This document shows positions 17,136-26,508 of a stretch of 64,000 nt of DNA, piece by piece. A program made the translations under genes and the position numbers. The number at the start of each line of letters is the position of its first letter. The stretch's first letter is position 1. Origin of the DNA: Zunongwangia atlantica 22II14-10F7 (GTDB lineage: Bacteria; Bacteroidota; Bacteroidia; Flavobacteriales; Flavobacteriaceae); NCBI RefSeq assembly GCF_002094855.1, contig NZ_ARYN01000004.1, positions 1 to 64,000 of the forward strand. Direction: 5' to 3'. The notes under the pieces were generated by a model. That model was given only the letters and a program-made list of their open reading frames with translations. It was not told the DNA's origin and searched no databases.

Positions 17136-19214
17136 ATGGAGCAAATTTTACCAATTATCGGAATTGGATTAGGGGGATTATTATTCCTAATCGTAGTTTA
17201 CTTCGCAATAATTGCGATGTTTTACAAGAAAGTTCCACAGGGCCGTGCGATCGTTCGTACCGGTTTTGGCGGAACCAAAGTAGCCACAGATAAAGGACTT
17301 TATGTGGTGCCTGTTTTCCACAAAGTGGAAGTAATGGATATTTCTGTAAAGAAAATCCAAATCGAAAGAATGGAGCACGAAGGTCTTATTTGTAAAGACA
17401 ATATGCGTGCAGATATTAAAGTTGCCTTCTTCGTAAGGGTGAACAACGATATCTCTTTCATTAAAAGAGTAGCACAAACTATTGGTGTAGATCGTGCATC
17501 AAGAATCGAAACTTTAGAGGATCTTTTTGAAGCTAAATTTTCTGAAGCTTTAAAAACCGTAGGAAAGAAGTTTGATTTTATCGAATTATACGAAGCGCGT
17601 CGTGAATTTAGAGACGAGATCGTAAACATTATCGGTACAGATCTTAACGGTTATACTTTAGAAGATTGTGCGATCGACTTTTTAGAGCAAACACCAATTT
17701 CGCATTTAAAACCAGATAATATTCTGGATTCTGAAGGGATCAAAAAGATTACCGAGCTTACTGCGGTTCAGAATATGAAAGCGAACCTTATTAAGCGTGA
17801 CGAAGAAAAAACCATCAGAAAACAAGACGTTGAAGCTCGAGAAGCTATCCTTGAATTAGATAAGCAATTAGCTGAAAAAGAAGAAGCTCAAAAACGTGAG
17901 ATCGCAAACATCAAGGCACGAGAAAATGCTGAAGTTAGTAAAGTTGCGGAAGAAGAGCGTCTAAAATCTGAAACAGCAAGAATAGCTACGGAAGAAAAAG
18001 TAAAAGTAGCCGAAGAAAATATGAACCGTCAAATCATCGTGGCGGCGAAAAACAAAGAACGAACAGAAGCCGTAGAAAGCGAACGTGTTGAAAAAGACCG
18101 TATGTTAGAGGCTACTGAAAGAGAACGTATTGTTACGCTGGCGCAGATCGAGAAAGAGAAGGTTCTAGAAGTAGAGAAGAAAAACATTCAGGATGTTATT
18201 CGTGATCGAGTAATGTTAGAAAAAGGTGTGGTAGAAGAGCAGGAGAATATGAAAGATATTCAGGCCTTTAAAACTGCAGATCGTGAGAAGCAGGTAAAAG
18301 TTACTATTGCTGAAGCGAACGCTCAGGAACAATTGATCAAAACCATTAAAGCTGCAGAAGCACAAAAAGAAGCTGCCAAGCAAAAAGCTGAAGAAATTAA
18401 TATTGAAGCGCAGGCGCATAAAGAAGCCAGTGAAAAAGAAGCAGAAGCAAGAAAAACCATTGCTGAAGCAAAAGCGAAAGAAGAAGCAACCATTGGTTTA
18501 TCTGAAGCTGAAGTGATGCATGCTAAAGCAGATGCCAGCGAAAGACAAGGACTTATGGAAGCTCTTATTATCGAGAAAAAAGCCAAAGCTGAAGCTGCCG
18601 GAATGGAAGCTAAAGCTGAAGCGAGTAGAAAAGAAGGTAAAGCCGCTGCAGATGTGATTAGAGATAAAGCACTTGCAGATGCCGCCGGTATCGAAGAAAA
18701 AGCTGCTGCAATGAAGAAACTTGATGGTGTAGGTAAAGAACACGAAGAATTCAAGTTAAAACTGGATAAAGAATTACAGGTAGATCTTGCGCATATCAAC
18801 ATCCAAAAAGATATTGCAGATGCACAAGCTCATGTAATTAGTGATGCACTTAAAGCCGCTAAGATCGATATTGTTGGTGGAGAAACTATGTTCTTCGACC
18901 AGATCATTGGTCAGATTACCAGAGGTAAAGGATTCGATAGATTGGTACAGAACAGCTCTAACATTCAGGATCTAAAAGATTCAATCTTAGGAAGTGATGA
19001 TATTCAGGGGAATTTGCTAACGAAAGTTCGTGAATTTTCAGAGAAGTACGGAATCTCTTCCGAAGATATCAAAAACCTAACGATCGCTAATTTGATCATG
19101 GAATTAAAAGGGCGCTCAAACGACCAAAATGAACAAACCATGTTAGGCAATTTATTCAACCTGGCTAAAGGTTTAGGATTGTCTGATAAGCGAGTTTCAA
19201 CCTTAAAGGTTTAA
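17136..19214 (+). CDS. Flotillin-family (SPFH/Band 7, YqiK-like) membrane protein
   Basis: This 692-residue protein has a transmembrane anchor at residues ~6-29, an SPFH domain to about 215 (including PQGRAIVRTGFGGTKVATDK and DISVKKIQIERMEHEG), and a very long Ala/Glu/Lys coiled-coil (~220-540). The C-terminal domain, about 560-692, has GGETMFFDQIIGQITRGKGF. Flotillins oligomerise into membrane microdomain scaffolds. Adjacency to a YqiJ-like gene fits the YqiJ-YqiK arrangement of Proteobacteria, here joined to PspA and a giant ATPase. The spacing of 14 bp indicates one transcript. Confidence 0.93.
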   Translation: MEQILPIIGIGLGGLLFLIVVYFAIIAMFYKKVPQGRAIVRTGFGGTKVATDKGLYVVPVFHKVEVMDISVKKIQIERMEHEGLICKDNMRADIKVAFFVRVNNDISFIKRVAQTIGVDRASRIETLEDLFEAKFSEALKTVGKKFDFIELYEARREFRDEIVNIIGTDLNGYTLEDCAIDFLEQTPISHLKPDNILDSEGIKKITELTAVQNMKANLIKRDEEKTIRKQDVEAREAILELDKQLAEKEEAQKREIANIKARENAEVSKVAEEERLKSETARIATEEKVKVAEENMNRQIIVAAKNKERTEAVESERVEKDRMLEATERERIVTLAQIEKEKVLEVEKKNIQDVIRDRVMLEKGVVEEQENMKDIQAFKTADREKQVKVTIAEANAQEQLIKTIKAAEAQKEAAKQKAEEINIEAQAHKEASEKEAEARKTIAEAKAKEEATIGLSEAEVMHAKADASERQGLMEALIIEKKAKAEAAGMEAKAEASRKEGKAAADVIRDKALADAAGIEEKAAAMKKLDGVGKEHEEFKLKLDKELQVDLAHINIQKDIADAQAHVISDALKAAKIDIVGGETMFFDQIIGQITRGKGFDRLVQNSSNIQDLKDSILGSDDIQGNLLTKVREFSEKYGISSEDIKNLTIANLIMELKGRSNDQNEQTMLGNLFNLAKGLGLSDKRVSTLKV

Positions 19215-19240
19215 TCCATAACTTATTATGAGATAGGAAT

Positions 19241-19353
19241 GTCACCCTGAACCTGTCCGTCCGTCAGGCGGGCCTGTTTCAGGGTCTCATCCTGTTTTTT
19301 AGTAATGAAATTTAGAGCCTTGTCATCCTGGGCGTAACCCGGGATTTCATCCT
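19241..19353. repeat. Two copies of a dispersed palindromic repeat (REP-like)
   Basis: Two related units sit between flotillin and the ATPase gene. Unit 1 (19241-19292) opens gtcaccctga and closes agggtctcatcct, with an 8-bp stem accctgaa/ttcagggt around the inner ccgtccgtcaggcggg. Unit 2 (19322-19353) opens gtcatcctgg and closes ggatttcatcctc, with stem atcctggg/cccgggat containing one G-T pair. Both share the frame gtca(c/t)cctg...tcatcct. The GC-rich core stands out from the AT-rich surroundings. Similar elements are scattered in Bacteroidota genomes. Confidence 0.65.
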
Positions 19354-19414
19354 CTTTAATTCTTTTTGCTTCAATAATTAGAGCAATCAAACCCTAACCT
19401 TACCACAAAACCAA

Positions 19415-22400
19415 ATGAATACTAACGAAGAAAAGTCTGTACAAAAAGATGCTTTGGATGGTGGAACCTACGAGATTATCCGTAAACGTCTCAACACTCA
19501 TAAATCTGATCTGCAGGAACGTCTTAATACCTTAAATGACGCCCGAAAAACGGTTTTTGGTTCGCTTGAAACGCAATTAATTGCCAATAACCGAATTAGT
19601 ACCGAAAATAATTGTGTGGCCAGAGATATCATTTCGCTGGGAAATACCTGCATTTTTGGCTATAATGTTCATTTTGGATTACGTACAGAAATTACACTTT
19701 CCGATGTTTTTAGCGTTTACGAGTTTAAAGACAATCATTTTGAAGCAGTTTCTTTAGCGCTTTTTGAAGATGATACTTTTAAAACCGATTTTTCAAATCT
19801 TTATAAATATTATCGAAATACGATCTTTAGCAAGTTTGCCAGGATAGGGAACTATCTGCACATGGTTTTTCAGCTGAGTGAAAGTGTGACCGATATTAAG
19901 ACCTTTAAATGGCTTATAAAGGATAATTCGCTTACTTATATTGATAATCGTAGCGAACACGAATTTAAGTATCCTAAGCAGCATCAATTTAACTGGCAGG
20001 AAGCTACGCGAGATATGCAACGCTATGGTGAACATCCTCATGTTGCAATTTTAGATAAAGTTTTTGTTGAAACTATTGGCGGCGATCTTACGATTAAAAT
20101 TGAAGATAATACAGAAGACGGAATGGGAATTTATTCTGAACCTGTAGATTATAAAGATCAAACGCTGGATGATGGCCAGATTCGCTTTGCCGATCTAGGG
20201 AATTTAATCATTCTTGAAATAAAGCCTTTTCAGGAAGAAGCACGCTATTTTGTGTACAATCACAAGATGCAGGAAGTTCAGAAAATCGATTCGATCAAAG
20301 AAACGGCAGTTTTATTACCAGACGATCAGGGAATTATTTTCCCAAATGGTTACTATTTACAAACCGGGGAATTTCATCTATTCTCTAACGAAGTTCAGTC
20401 TTTAAAATATCAGGGAACCATGAATTCTCCAAATGGGGAGGATTTTCTGTATATTTTCTATTCACCTTCAAAAGGGACTTATCTGCTCATGGATTATAAT
20501 ATGATCGAGCAGGAAATCAAAACCCCTATTGTTTGTGGAGGCTTTACCATTTTACCTAATGGAGAGCTTTGCTATTTTAAGGCTGATGACGAGCAGACCA
20601 AACATCACATGATCCAGATTTGGCAAACGCCGTATTTGGAGGGCGATATTATGCCTTCTGAACATCAGGATTCGATGTTATATAAAATTGGGAATAAAGA
20701 TATCGTGAAAGTAATGGCAGAGGCTAATGAGCTGATCACATTGCTGAGTAAAGAGGATAATTATGACGGATTGTATGCCGATATTGCAAAATCTTCAAAG
20801 AATATTTTAGATGCTTATTATTGGCTAAACGAAAAGGAAACTGCCGTTTTAAGTGAGCCGTTAAAAGAGATCAATATTGCCGCAAATGCAGCGATAGATG
20901 AATTTCAGAAAGTGATTCAGCTTAAGAAAAATGCTGAAAAACAAACCAAAGAAATTCAGCAGAAAGCACAAGAGCTTTTCAGTAAAATTAAGAGCACATC
21001 TTTTAAAAACATCAACGAATTTGTCGAATTACTCTCACAGCTACGAGCTTTACGTGGCGAGGTGATTGGTCTATACGAAATTCGATATGTAAACGAAGAA
21101 TTTATTAAATCGCTAGAAGATGAAATTGCAGAGCAAACTACCAAAATTTCGAGACGTTGCGTAGAATTTTTGCTGAATGATAAAGCCTTGCAGCCTTATC
21201 ACGATAAAGTTGAAGAAAAACAGCAACAATTAGACAAGATCAGTAAAGTAGTTGAAGCCAAAAAGCTGGAAGAGGATGTTAATCAGATCGCTTTAGATCT
21301 GGAAATGCTTATCGATATTGTTTCGAATCTGGATATCGAAGATACCTCGCATTCCACCAAGATTATCGATAATATAAGCTTGATTTTTGCAACTATCAAT
21401 CAGTTAAAAGCAGCGATTAAGAATAAGAAAAAATCACTGGGAAGTAAAGAAGCCCAAGCCGATTTTGCCGCCCAATTAAAACTGATTGATCAAAGTATCA
21501 TTAATTACCTGGATATTGCTTCAACGCCTGAAAAATGTGATGAATTTCAAACCAAAGTCAGTATTCAACTTGAAGAATTAGAAGGTAAATTTGCCGATTT
21601 TGAAGAATTTATTACTGAAATTATCGAAAAGCGGGAAGAAGTTTATAACGCTTTTGAAAGTAAGAAAAGTGCGATCAATGAAAAGCGAAATAAAAAGGCG
21701 ATTGCCTTGCAAACCGCTTCAGATCGTATTTTAAAAAGTATTGGCAAGAAAGCTGAAAGTTTAAAATCTGTTTCAGAAATTAATGGGTATTACGCTTCAG
21801 ATTTAATGGTGAATAAGCTTCGCGACATTGTGGAGCAGTTACGAGAACTGGATGATAGCGGTAATGCCGAAGAAATTGAAACTTCGCTAAAAACGAGTAG
21901 GGAAGATGCGCTAAGAAAGCTAAAAGACAAGCAGGATCTTTACGAAGATGGGGAAAATATTATCAAACTTGGGAATCATAAATTCGGAGTTAACCGCCAG
22001 GAATTGGATCTAAGTATTGTTTTTAAAGACGATAAGTTATTTTACCATTTAAGCGGAACCGATTTTTACAAGGAACTGGAAAATGAAATTTTAAATAATA
22101 GTCGGAAATATTGGAATCAGGAGTTTATTTCTGAAAATGATTCGGTTTATCGCTCTTCATTTTTAGCCTTTAAAATATATAAAAACCAGTCTTTAGAAAA
22201 CCTATCAGAATTAAATGAAGATGAATTGTTGAAGCTGATTCAGGAAGAAAGCAGTAGTAATTATTCTGAAGGTTATATAAAAGGAGTTCATGATCTTGAT
22301 GCCGCTAAGATTCTACAAATTTTAGTGCAAAAACATAAAGATTTAGGCATTTTAAGATGGCGATCTGAGATTAGAGCTTTTGCGAGGTATTTTTGGAACC

Positions 22401-24283
22401 AGTTAGAAAGCGATGCTAAAAAAGGCTATAATAATTCGATAAAAGCCTCGGGTCAGGTTTTAAAATATTTCCCCAATACTCGCGAATATGACTTTTTAAT
22501 TCAGGAATTAGAGCAGGTAATAAGCGATTTTGGACAAAAATCGGGCTTATTTTCTGCGGAAGTCAGTTTAGAAACCGCGCAATATCTTTTTGAAGAACTG
22601 CAAAGTGATGATCAATTCGTAGTTAGCGGATTGGCAAAAAAATTAGCAGATGATTTTCAGCAAATGCTGAAGAAGGAGAAAGCCGAATCTCAGTTTAGAA
22701 ACAGTGTTGAAAGTTTACAATCTTATTCCGCAAAAATTAGGTTGGTAAAACAATGGCTTCAGGCGTTCGCTAAGGCGAAATTGTTAGAAAATCAATTAAA
22801 TTATATCGATGAAGCTGCATGTTGTATTTTATTTCCGCAGCAAAGTCCGGAGGTGAACCATATCGATCCTTCCGCAGTAATTTCAGAACTAAAAGGAGAT
22901 CATAAAAACATCGAAAATGGGCAATTTCAGTTCAATTTTCATGATTTTACGCAAAAACTTCAATTATATTTTAATCATAGCGTTCCGGCATTTCAGGCAT
23001 TCAGAAAAGCAAGACATCAGGTTACCGAAGATTTAAAAGAACAGCTGAAATTAGACGAATTTAAGCCAAGAGTGCTGACTTCTTTTGTTCGGAATAAATT
23101 GATCGATCAGGTTTATTTTCCATTATTCGGTGAAAATCTGGCGAAACAATTGGGAAGCGTAGGGGAGAACCGCCGTACCGACCGAATGGGAATGCTGTTG
23201 TTAATTTCACCGCCGGGTTACGGGAAAACTACGCTGATGGAATATATTGCCAATCGATTGGGATTGGTGTTTATGAAGATCAATGGGCCGGCAATTGGTC
23301 ACGATATTACCTCTGTAGATCCTGAGGCTGCGACAAATTCGGCTTCCAGAGAAGAACTTAAAAAACTGAATCTGGCTTTTGAGATGGGAAATAATGTAAT
23401 GTTGTATTTAGACGATATTCAGCATTGCAATCCGGAATTTTTGCAGAAGTTTATTTCCGTTGCCGATGGAACCCGAAAAATTGAAGGAATCTATAACGGA
23501 AAACCAAAAACTTATGATCTACGCGGAAAGAAATTTTGTGTGATCATGGCCGGGAATCCTTACACCGAAAGCGGCGAGAAATTTAGAATCCCGGATATGC
23601 TTTCTAACCGTGCCGATATTTATAATTTGGGAGATATTATTGGCGATACCGAAAGTTTGTTTAAATTAAGCTTATTAGAGAATTCGCTAACATCGAATCC
23701 TGTATTGCATCAATTAAGTTCTCGAAATTTTGATGATGTATATACGTTGATCGATCGTATAGAAAATAATTCGGATGCCGGAGAATTAAAAGGAAATCAT
23801 ACTCAGCAGGAAATTCAGGATTATAAATCGGTTTTAGAAAAAGTGCTAAGCATTCGGAATACCGTTTTAAAAGTAAACGCTACTTATATAAAATCGGCCG
23901 GAATGGAAGATGAATATCGAACAGAACCGGCGTTTAAGTTGCAGGGATCGTATCGAGATATGAATAAACTGGTTTCGAAAGTGGTACCGATTATGAATGA
24001 AAAAGAATTAAATAGTTTGTTATTATCGCATTACGAGAACGAATCGCAAACACTAACAGCTGCTGCGGAAGCGAATTTATTAAAGTTTAAAGAATTGCGC
24101 GGAAGTATTTCTGAAGATGAAGAGGCTCGTTGGAGTGCGATTAAAGAGACCTTTTTAAAGAATAATAAGCTGAAGGGATTTGGTGACAAGAATGAAATGG
24201 CGCAGGTATTATCCCAAATGATGGCTTTTAGTGAAAATTTAGAGGGTATTAGAGAGGTTTTAAAACGTGGTTTAGAAAAATAA
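19415..24283 (+). CDS. Giant AAA+ ATPase of the DNA-repair-ATPase/DUF3686 type
   Basis: This 1622-residue protein has four visible parts. The N-terminal ~420 residues are beta-strand rich and could be propeller-like (for example YLQTGEFHLFSNEVQSLKYQ). Residues ~430-870 are long coiled coils, and about 880-1230 is mixed alpha/beta. An AAA+ module at ~1250-1480 has Walker A SPPGYGKTT (~1265), Walker B NVMLYLDDIQ (~1330), sensor 1 CVIMAGNPYTESG and an arginine finger in MLSNRADIYN. The module resembles MoxR-like remodelling ATPases. Genes like this are often labelled DNA repair ATPase, but the setting after PspA and flotillin points to membrane or protein-complex remodelling. Cytoplasmic, no signal peptide. 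Confidence 0.85.
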   Translation: MNTNEEKSVQKDALDGGTYEIIRKRLNTHKSDLQERLNTLNDARKTVFGSLETQLIANNRISTENNCVARDIISLGNTCIFGYNVHFGLRTEITLSDVFSVYEFKDNHFEAVSLALFEDDTFKTDFSNLYKYYRNTIFSKFARIGNYLHMVFQLSESVTDIKTFKWLIKDNSLTYIDNRSEHEFKYPKQHQFNWQEATRDMQRYGEHPHVAILDKVFVETIGGDLTIKIEDNTEDGMGIYSEPVDYKDQTLDDGQIRFADLGNLIILEIKPFQEEARYFVYNHKMQEVQKIDSIKETAVLLPDDQGIIFPNGYYLQTGEFHLFSNEVQSLKYQGTMNSPNGEDFLYIFYSPSKGTYLLMDYNMIEQEIKTPIVCGGFTILPNGELCYFKADDEQTKHHMIQIWQTPYLEGDIMPSEHQDSMLYKIGNKDIVKVMAEANELITLLSKEDNYDGLYADIAKSSKNILDAYYWLNEKETAVLSEPLKEINIAANAAIDEFQKVIQLKKNAEKQTKEIQQKAQELFSKIKSTSFKNINEFVELLSQLRALRGEVIGLYEIRYVNEEFIKSLEDEIAEQTTKISRRCVEFLLNDKALQPYHDKVEEKQQQLDKISKVVEAKKLEEDVNQIALDLEMLIDIVSNLDIEDTSHSTKIIDNISLIFATINQLKAAIKNKKKSLGSKEAQADFAAQLKLIDQSIINYLDIASTPEKCDEFQTKVSIQLEELEGKFADFEEFITEIIEKREEVYNAFESKKSAINEKRNKKAIALQTASDRILKSIGKKAESLKSVSEINGYYASDLMVNKLRDIVEQLRELDDSGNAEEIETSLKTSREDALRKLKDKQDLYEDGENIIKLGNHKFGVNRQELDLSIVFKDDKLFYHLSGTDFYKELENEILNNSRKYWNQEFISENDSVYRSSFLAFKIYKNQSLENLSELNEDELLKLIQEESSSNYSEGYIKGVHDLDAAKILQILVQKHKDLGILRWRSEIRAFARYFWNQLESDAKKGYNNSIKASGQVLKYFPNTREYDFLIQELEQVISDFGQKSGLFSAEVSLETAQYLFEELQSDDQFVVSGLAKKLADDFQQMLKKEKAESQFRNSVESLQSYSAKIRLVKQWLQAFAKAKLLENQLNYIDEAACCILFPQQSPEVNHIDPSAVISELKGDHKNIENGQFQFNFHDFTQKLQLYFNHSVPAFQAFRKARHQVTEDLKEQLKLDEFKPRVLTSFVRNKLIDQVYFPLFGENLAKQLGSVGENRRTDRMGMLLLISPPGYGKTTLMEYIANRLGLVFMKINGPAIGHDITSVDPEAATNSASREELKKLNLAFEMGNNVMLYLDDIQHCNPEFLQKFISVADGTRKIEGIYNGKPKTYDLRGKKFCVIMAGNPYTESGEKFRIPDMLSNRADIYNLGDIIGDTESLFKLSLLENSLTSNPVLHQLSSRNFDDVYTLIDRIENNSDAGELKGNHTQQEIQDYKSVLEKVLSIRNTVLKVNATYIKSAGMEDEYRTEPAFKLQGSYRDMNKLVSKVVPIMNEKELNSLLLSHYENESQTLTAAAEANLLKFKELRGSISEDEEARWSAIKETFLKNNKLKGFGDKNEMAQVLSQMMAFSENLEGIREVLKRGLEK

Positions 24284-24733
24284 AACTCATTTTATGCTGC
24301 TCGAACACCATGAACGTCTACAAAAATCATGTTTGGGCAGTTTTTTTAGAATATCGGCAATGTCATTTATTTGATAGATCATCAAATAATTTTCAGTTTA
24401 TAAGATATCTGATAAATTTTATATGCTTAAACGTAATAAAAGAGAAAAAATAAAATGCCTCTTTACGAAGCATTAATTTCAACTTTTAAGATTTTCTAAA
24501 ATCTTTCTGATTTCTGGGGGTATTACCTAAATTAACTTTGTTTTATGTACAAAAGGTATTAAGAAATTGTAGGGGTAATATGTTGAAATATAGTATTATG
24601 TGTTTTTAAACGATTATACTGGCAAGTGGTCGTTAATTTTTTTTTTAGAAAACTTTTAACATTAATATTGCCTTGTTTTTAGATTTCAACTTAACCATTT
24701 ACTCCATTACGAATTCTTAATATAAGGTTTACG
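24284..24733. other. Intergenic region before the YadA-head gene
   Basis: 450 bp of AT-rich DNA between same-strand genes. No ORF of note, no strong hairpin after the ATPase stop and no convincing TAnnTTTG box. The surface-protein gene probably has its own promoter here, but I could not place it. Confidence 0.4.
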
Positions 24734-26299
24734 ATGAAGAAAAATTACCCCTTTAAAAAGAACTTACTTCTAACAGTTTTTTCAATATTTTTTGTAGCAT
24801 TTTTTAATTCTAGCGAATTATCTGCACAGGTAGGAATTGGAACTTCAAATCCAGATCCATCAGCTGTTTTACATATTCAAAGTACAAATAAAGGAGTATT
24901 ACTTCCAAAAGTAGATCTTCAAAATTTGACTGATAGAAACACTGTAAATGAACCTACCGAAGGTCTTTTAGTATACAATAGGAGAGATGATAACTCCCAT
25001 GATCTTCGGAAAGGATTTTATATTTGGGATAATGAAAAGTGGGATAAAGTCGAAAATCAATCTGATATCGATGATATCATGGATGAGATCGATGAACGTT
25101 TTAAAGAGTTAGAAGATGGTTCTGGTTGGGCCCTAAATGGTAATTCTTTAAATGGCAGTGAGTTTTTAGGTTCTACTAATGAGCAACCAATAGTATTTAA
25201 AGTAAATAACGTGAAGCAGGCGCAATTCGGGATTAAAGATAGGATTGCCATTGGGCGTAATGCTGTAGTTAGTGGAGAAAGAGGTTTTGCTATAGGTTAT
25301 TCTGCCGCTGTTAGTACTAATGATGGTTATGCTTATGGTAGAGGATCTTCTGCTTCAGGTAATGATGTATATGCTTACGGTTATAATAGTAGTGCAAGTG
25401 GTAGCGAAACATACGCTTTTGGACGCGAAGCTGCAAGTTCAGGAACCAGAGCATATTCTTTAGGTTATCAGTCTAAAAGTAGTGGTATAGATAGTTACTC
25501 TATTGGTAGAGAAGCCGAAGCTTCAGGAACACATTCTTATGCCATTGGTTATCAGGCAAAAACTTCACAAAGTAAAGTAATTACACTTGGTGGATCAGAT
25601 ACCAGAACAGGAGTGGGTACTGGATCTCCTAATAGTTCTGCTATGTTAGATGTTGTTAGTACTAATAAAGGAGTTTTAGTGCCTAGAATTCAACTAGACA
25701 AAACAGATCAGCAAAACCCCGTTTCTAGTCCTGCAAATGGATTACTTGTATTCAATACAGCTACACGAAACGACGTGACCCCTGGATTCTATTATTGGTA
25801 TAATAATAAATGGAACCAGATGATGAGTGAAGAAAATCTTGGAGACTATTTTGTGTATGCAGAGGTATTCAAATCAGATGCTCCAACGCCGCTTAATAAT
25901 GCAGGGAACGGCAGTAACCCTTCCCCGGTTTGGAAAGAAGTTGATTTTGGAACAGATGTAGTATTAAGTAATAATGTAGAAACAACAGATAGATCTATAA
26001 GGGTACCTATTAAAGGAATCTATCGTATTAGCTATAGTATTATGATTAGTAATACCGGTAGTGGTGGAGGAAAAGATATACATTTTAAATTACAGAAAAA
26101 TAATAATGATGTACCAGGAAGCTTATCTATTGCAAATGTTAAAAATAACGATGTAAAAACAGTTTCTAAAACTAAGCTGGTATCTTTGAACGCCAATGAT
26201 ATGCTAAAGATTATAGCGGGAGGATCTGAATCAGATAGTAGTATTGTGATTATGTCTGACGGTACTAATTTCAATATAGAATTAGTAAGAAGACTATAA
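24734..26299 (+). CDS. Secreted protein with YadA-type head repeats and C1q/TNF-like C-terminal domain
   Basis: This 521-residue protein has a Sec signal peptide (cleavage near LSA-QVGIG). Two copies of a module with STNKGVL(L/V)P(K/R), followed by LLV(Y/F)N, lie at about residues 34-90 and 295-350. A short helix (DDIMDEIDERFKELED) follows the first copy. Residues ~183-278 are about seven 14-residue repeats of the YadA/trimeric-autotransporter head kind (YAYGRGSSASGNDV, YAFGREAASSGTRA). The final ~145 residues read as a jelly-roll like C1q/TNF (GIYRISYSIMISN, then DIHFKLQKNN). No membrane anchor or type IX sorting tail is visible. A trimeric fibre is likely; its ligand is unknown. Confidence 0.75.
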   Translation: MKKNYPFKKNLLLTVFSIFFVAFFNSSELSAQVGIGTSNPDPSAVLHIQSTNKGVLLPKVDLQNLTDRNTVNEPTEGLLVYNRRDDNSHDLRKGFYIWDNEKWDKVENQSDIDDIMDEIDERFKELEDGSGWALNGNSLNGSEFLGSTNEQPIVFKVNNVKQAQFGIKDRIAIGRNAVVSGERGFAIGYSAAVSTNDGYAYGRGSSASGNDVYAYGYNSSASGSETYAFGREAASSGTRAYSLGYQSKSSGIDSYSIGREAEASGTHSYAIGYQAKTSQSKVITLGGSDTRTGVGTGSPNSSAMLDVVSTNKGVLVPRIQLDKTDQQNPVSSPANGLLVFNTATRNDVTPGFYYWYNNKWNQMMSEENLGDYFVYAEVFKSDAPTPLNNAGNGSNPSPVWKEVDFGTDVVLSNNVETTDRSIRVPIKGIYRISYSIMISNTGSGGGKDIHFKLQKNNNDVPGSLSIANVKNNDVKTVSKTKLVSLNANDMLKIIAGGSESDSSIVIMSDGTNFNIELVRRL

Positions 26300-26323
26300 G
26301 ATAAATTGAATATAACACTTCGT

Positions 26324-26358
26324 AAAAGCTCAATTCTATTAAGTTTTGAGCTTTTTTG
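26324..26358 (+). terminator. Rho-independent terminator after the YadA-head gene
   Basis: A 10-bp stem (aaaagctcaa/ttgagctttt) with a 12-base loop and a T run lies 25 bases past the stop at 26299. It separates this gene from the rhamnose operon. Confidence 0.8.
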
Positions 26359-26508
26359 GTTTCTCTTCTTTAATCTTAATTTTTTTTATTTCAACCTTTA
26401 ATCCTTTTTTTTTATCTAATTATCTAATAACTAGAATATTTTGATTGTAAATGAAAAAAAAGTATTTAATTCATTTTGATTTACTTAATTTTAAAGATAA
26501 AAGAAAAG

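Noticed and set aside
18323-18802. Long minus-strand frame rich in Ser and Ala opposite the flotillin coiled coil
   Set aside because: It is the complement of the repetitive Ala/Glu/Lys coding sequence of flotillin; low complexity, no family features.
25282-25565. Possible CRISPR or tandem DNA repeat in the YadA-head gene
   Set aside because: The periodicity of about 42 bp is imperfect and in frame with 14-residue protein repeats; there are no spacers.
26476-26508. Upstream TTG start of rfbB
   Set aside because: The extra eleven residues are not part of the Rossmann start; ATG 26509 gives the family N-terminus.
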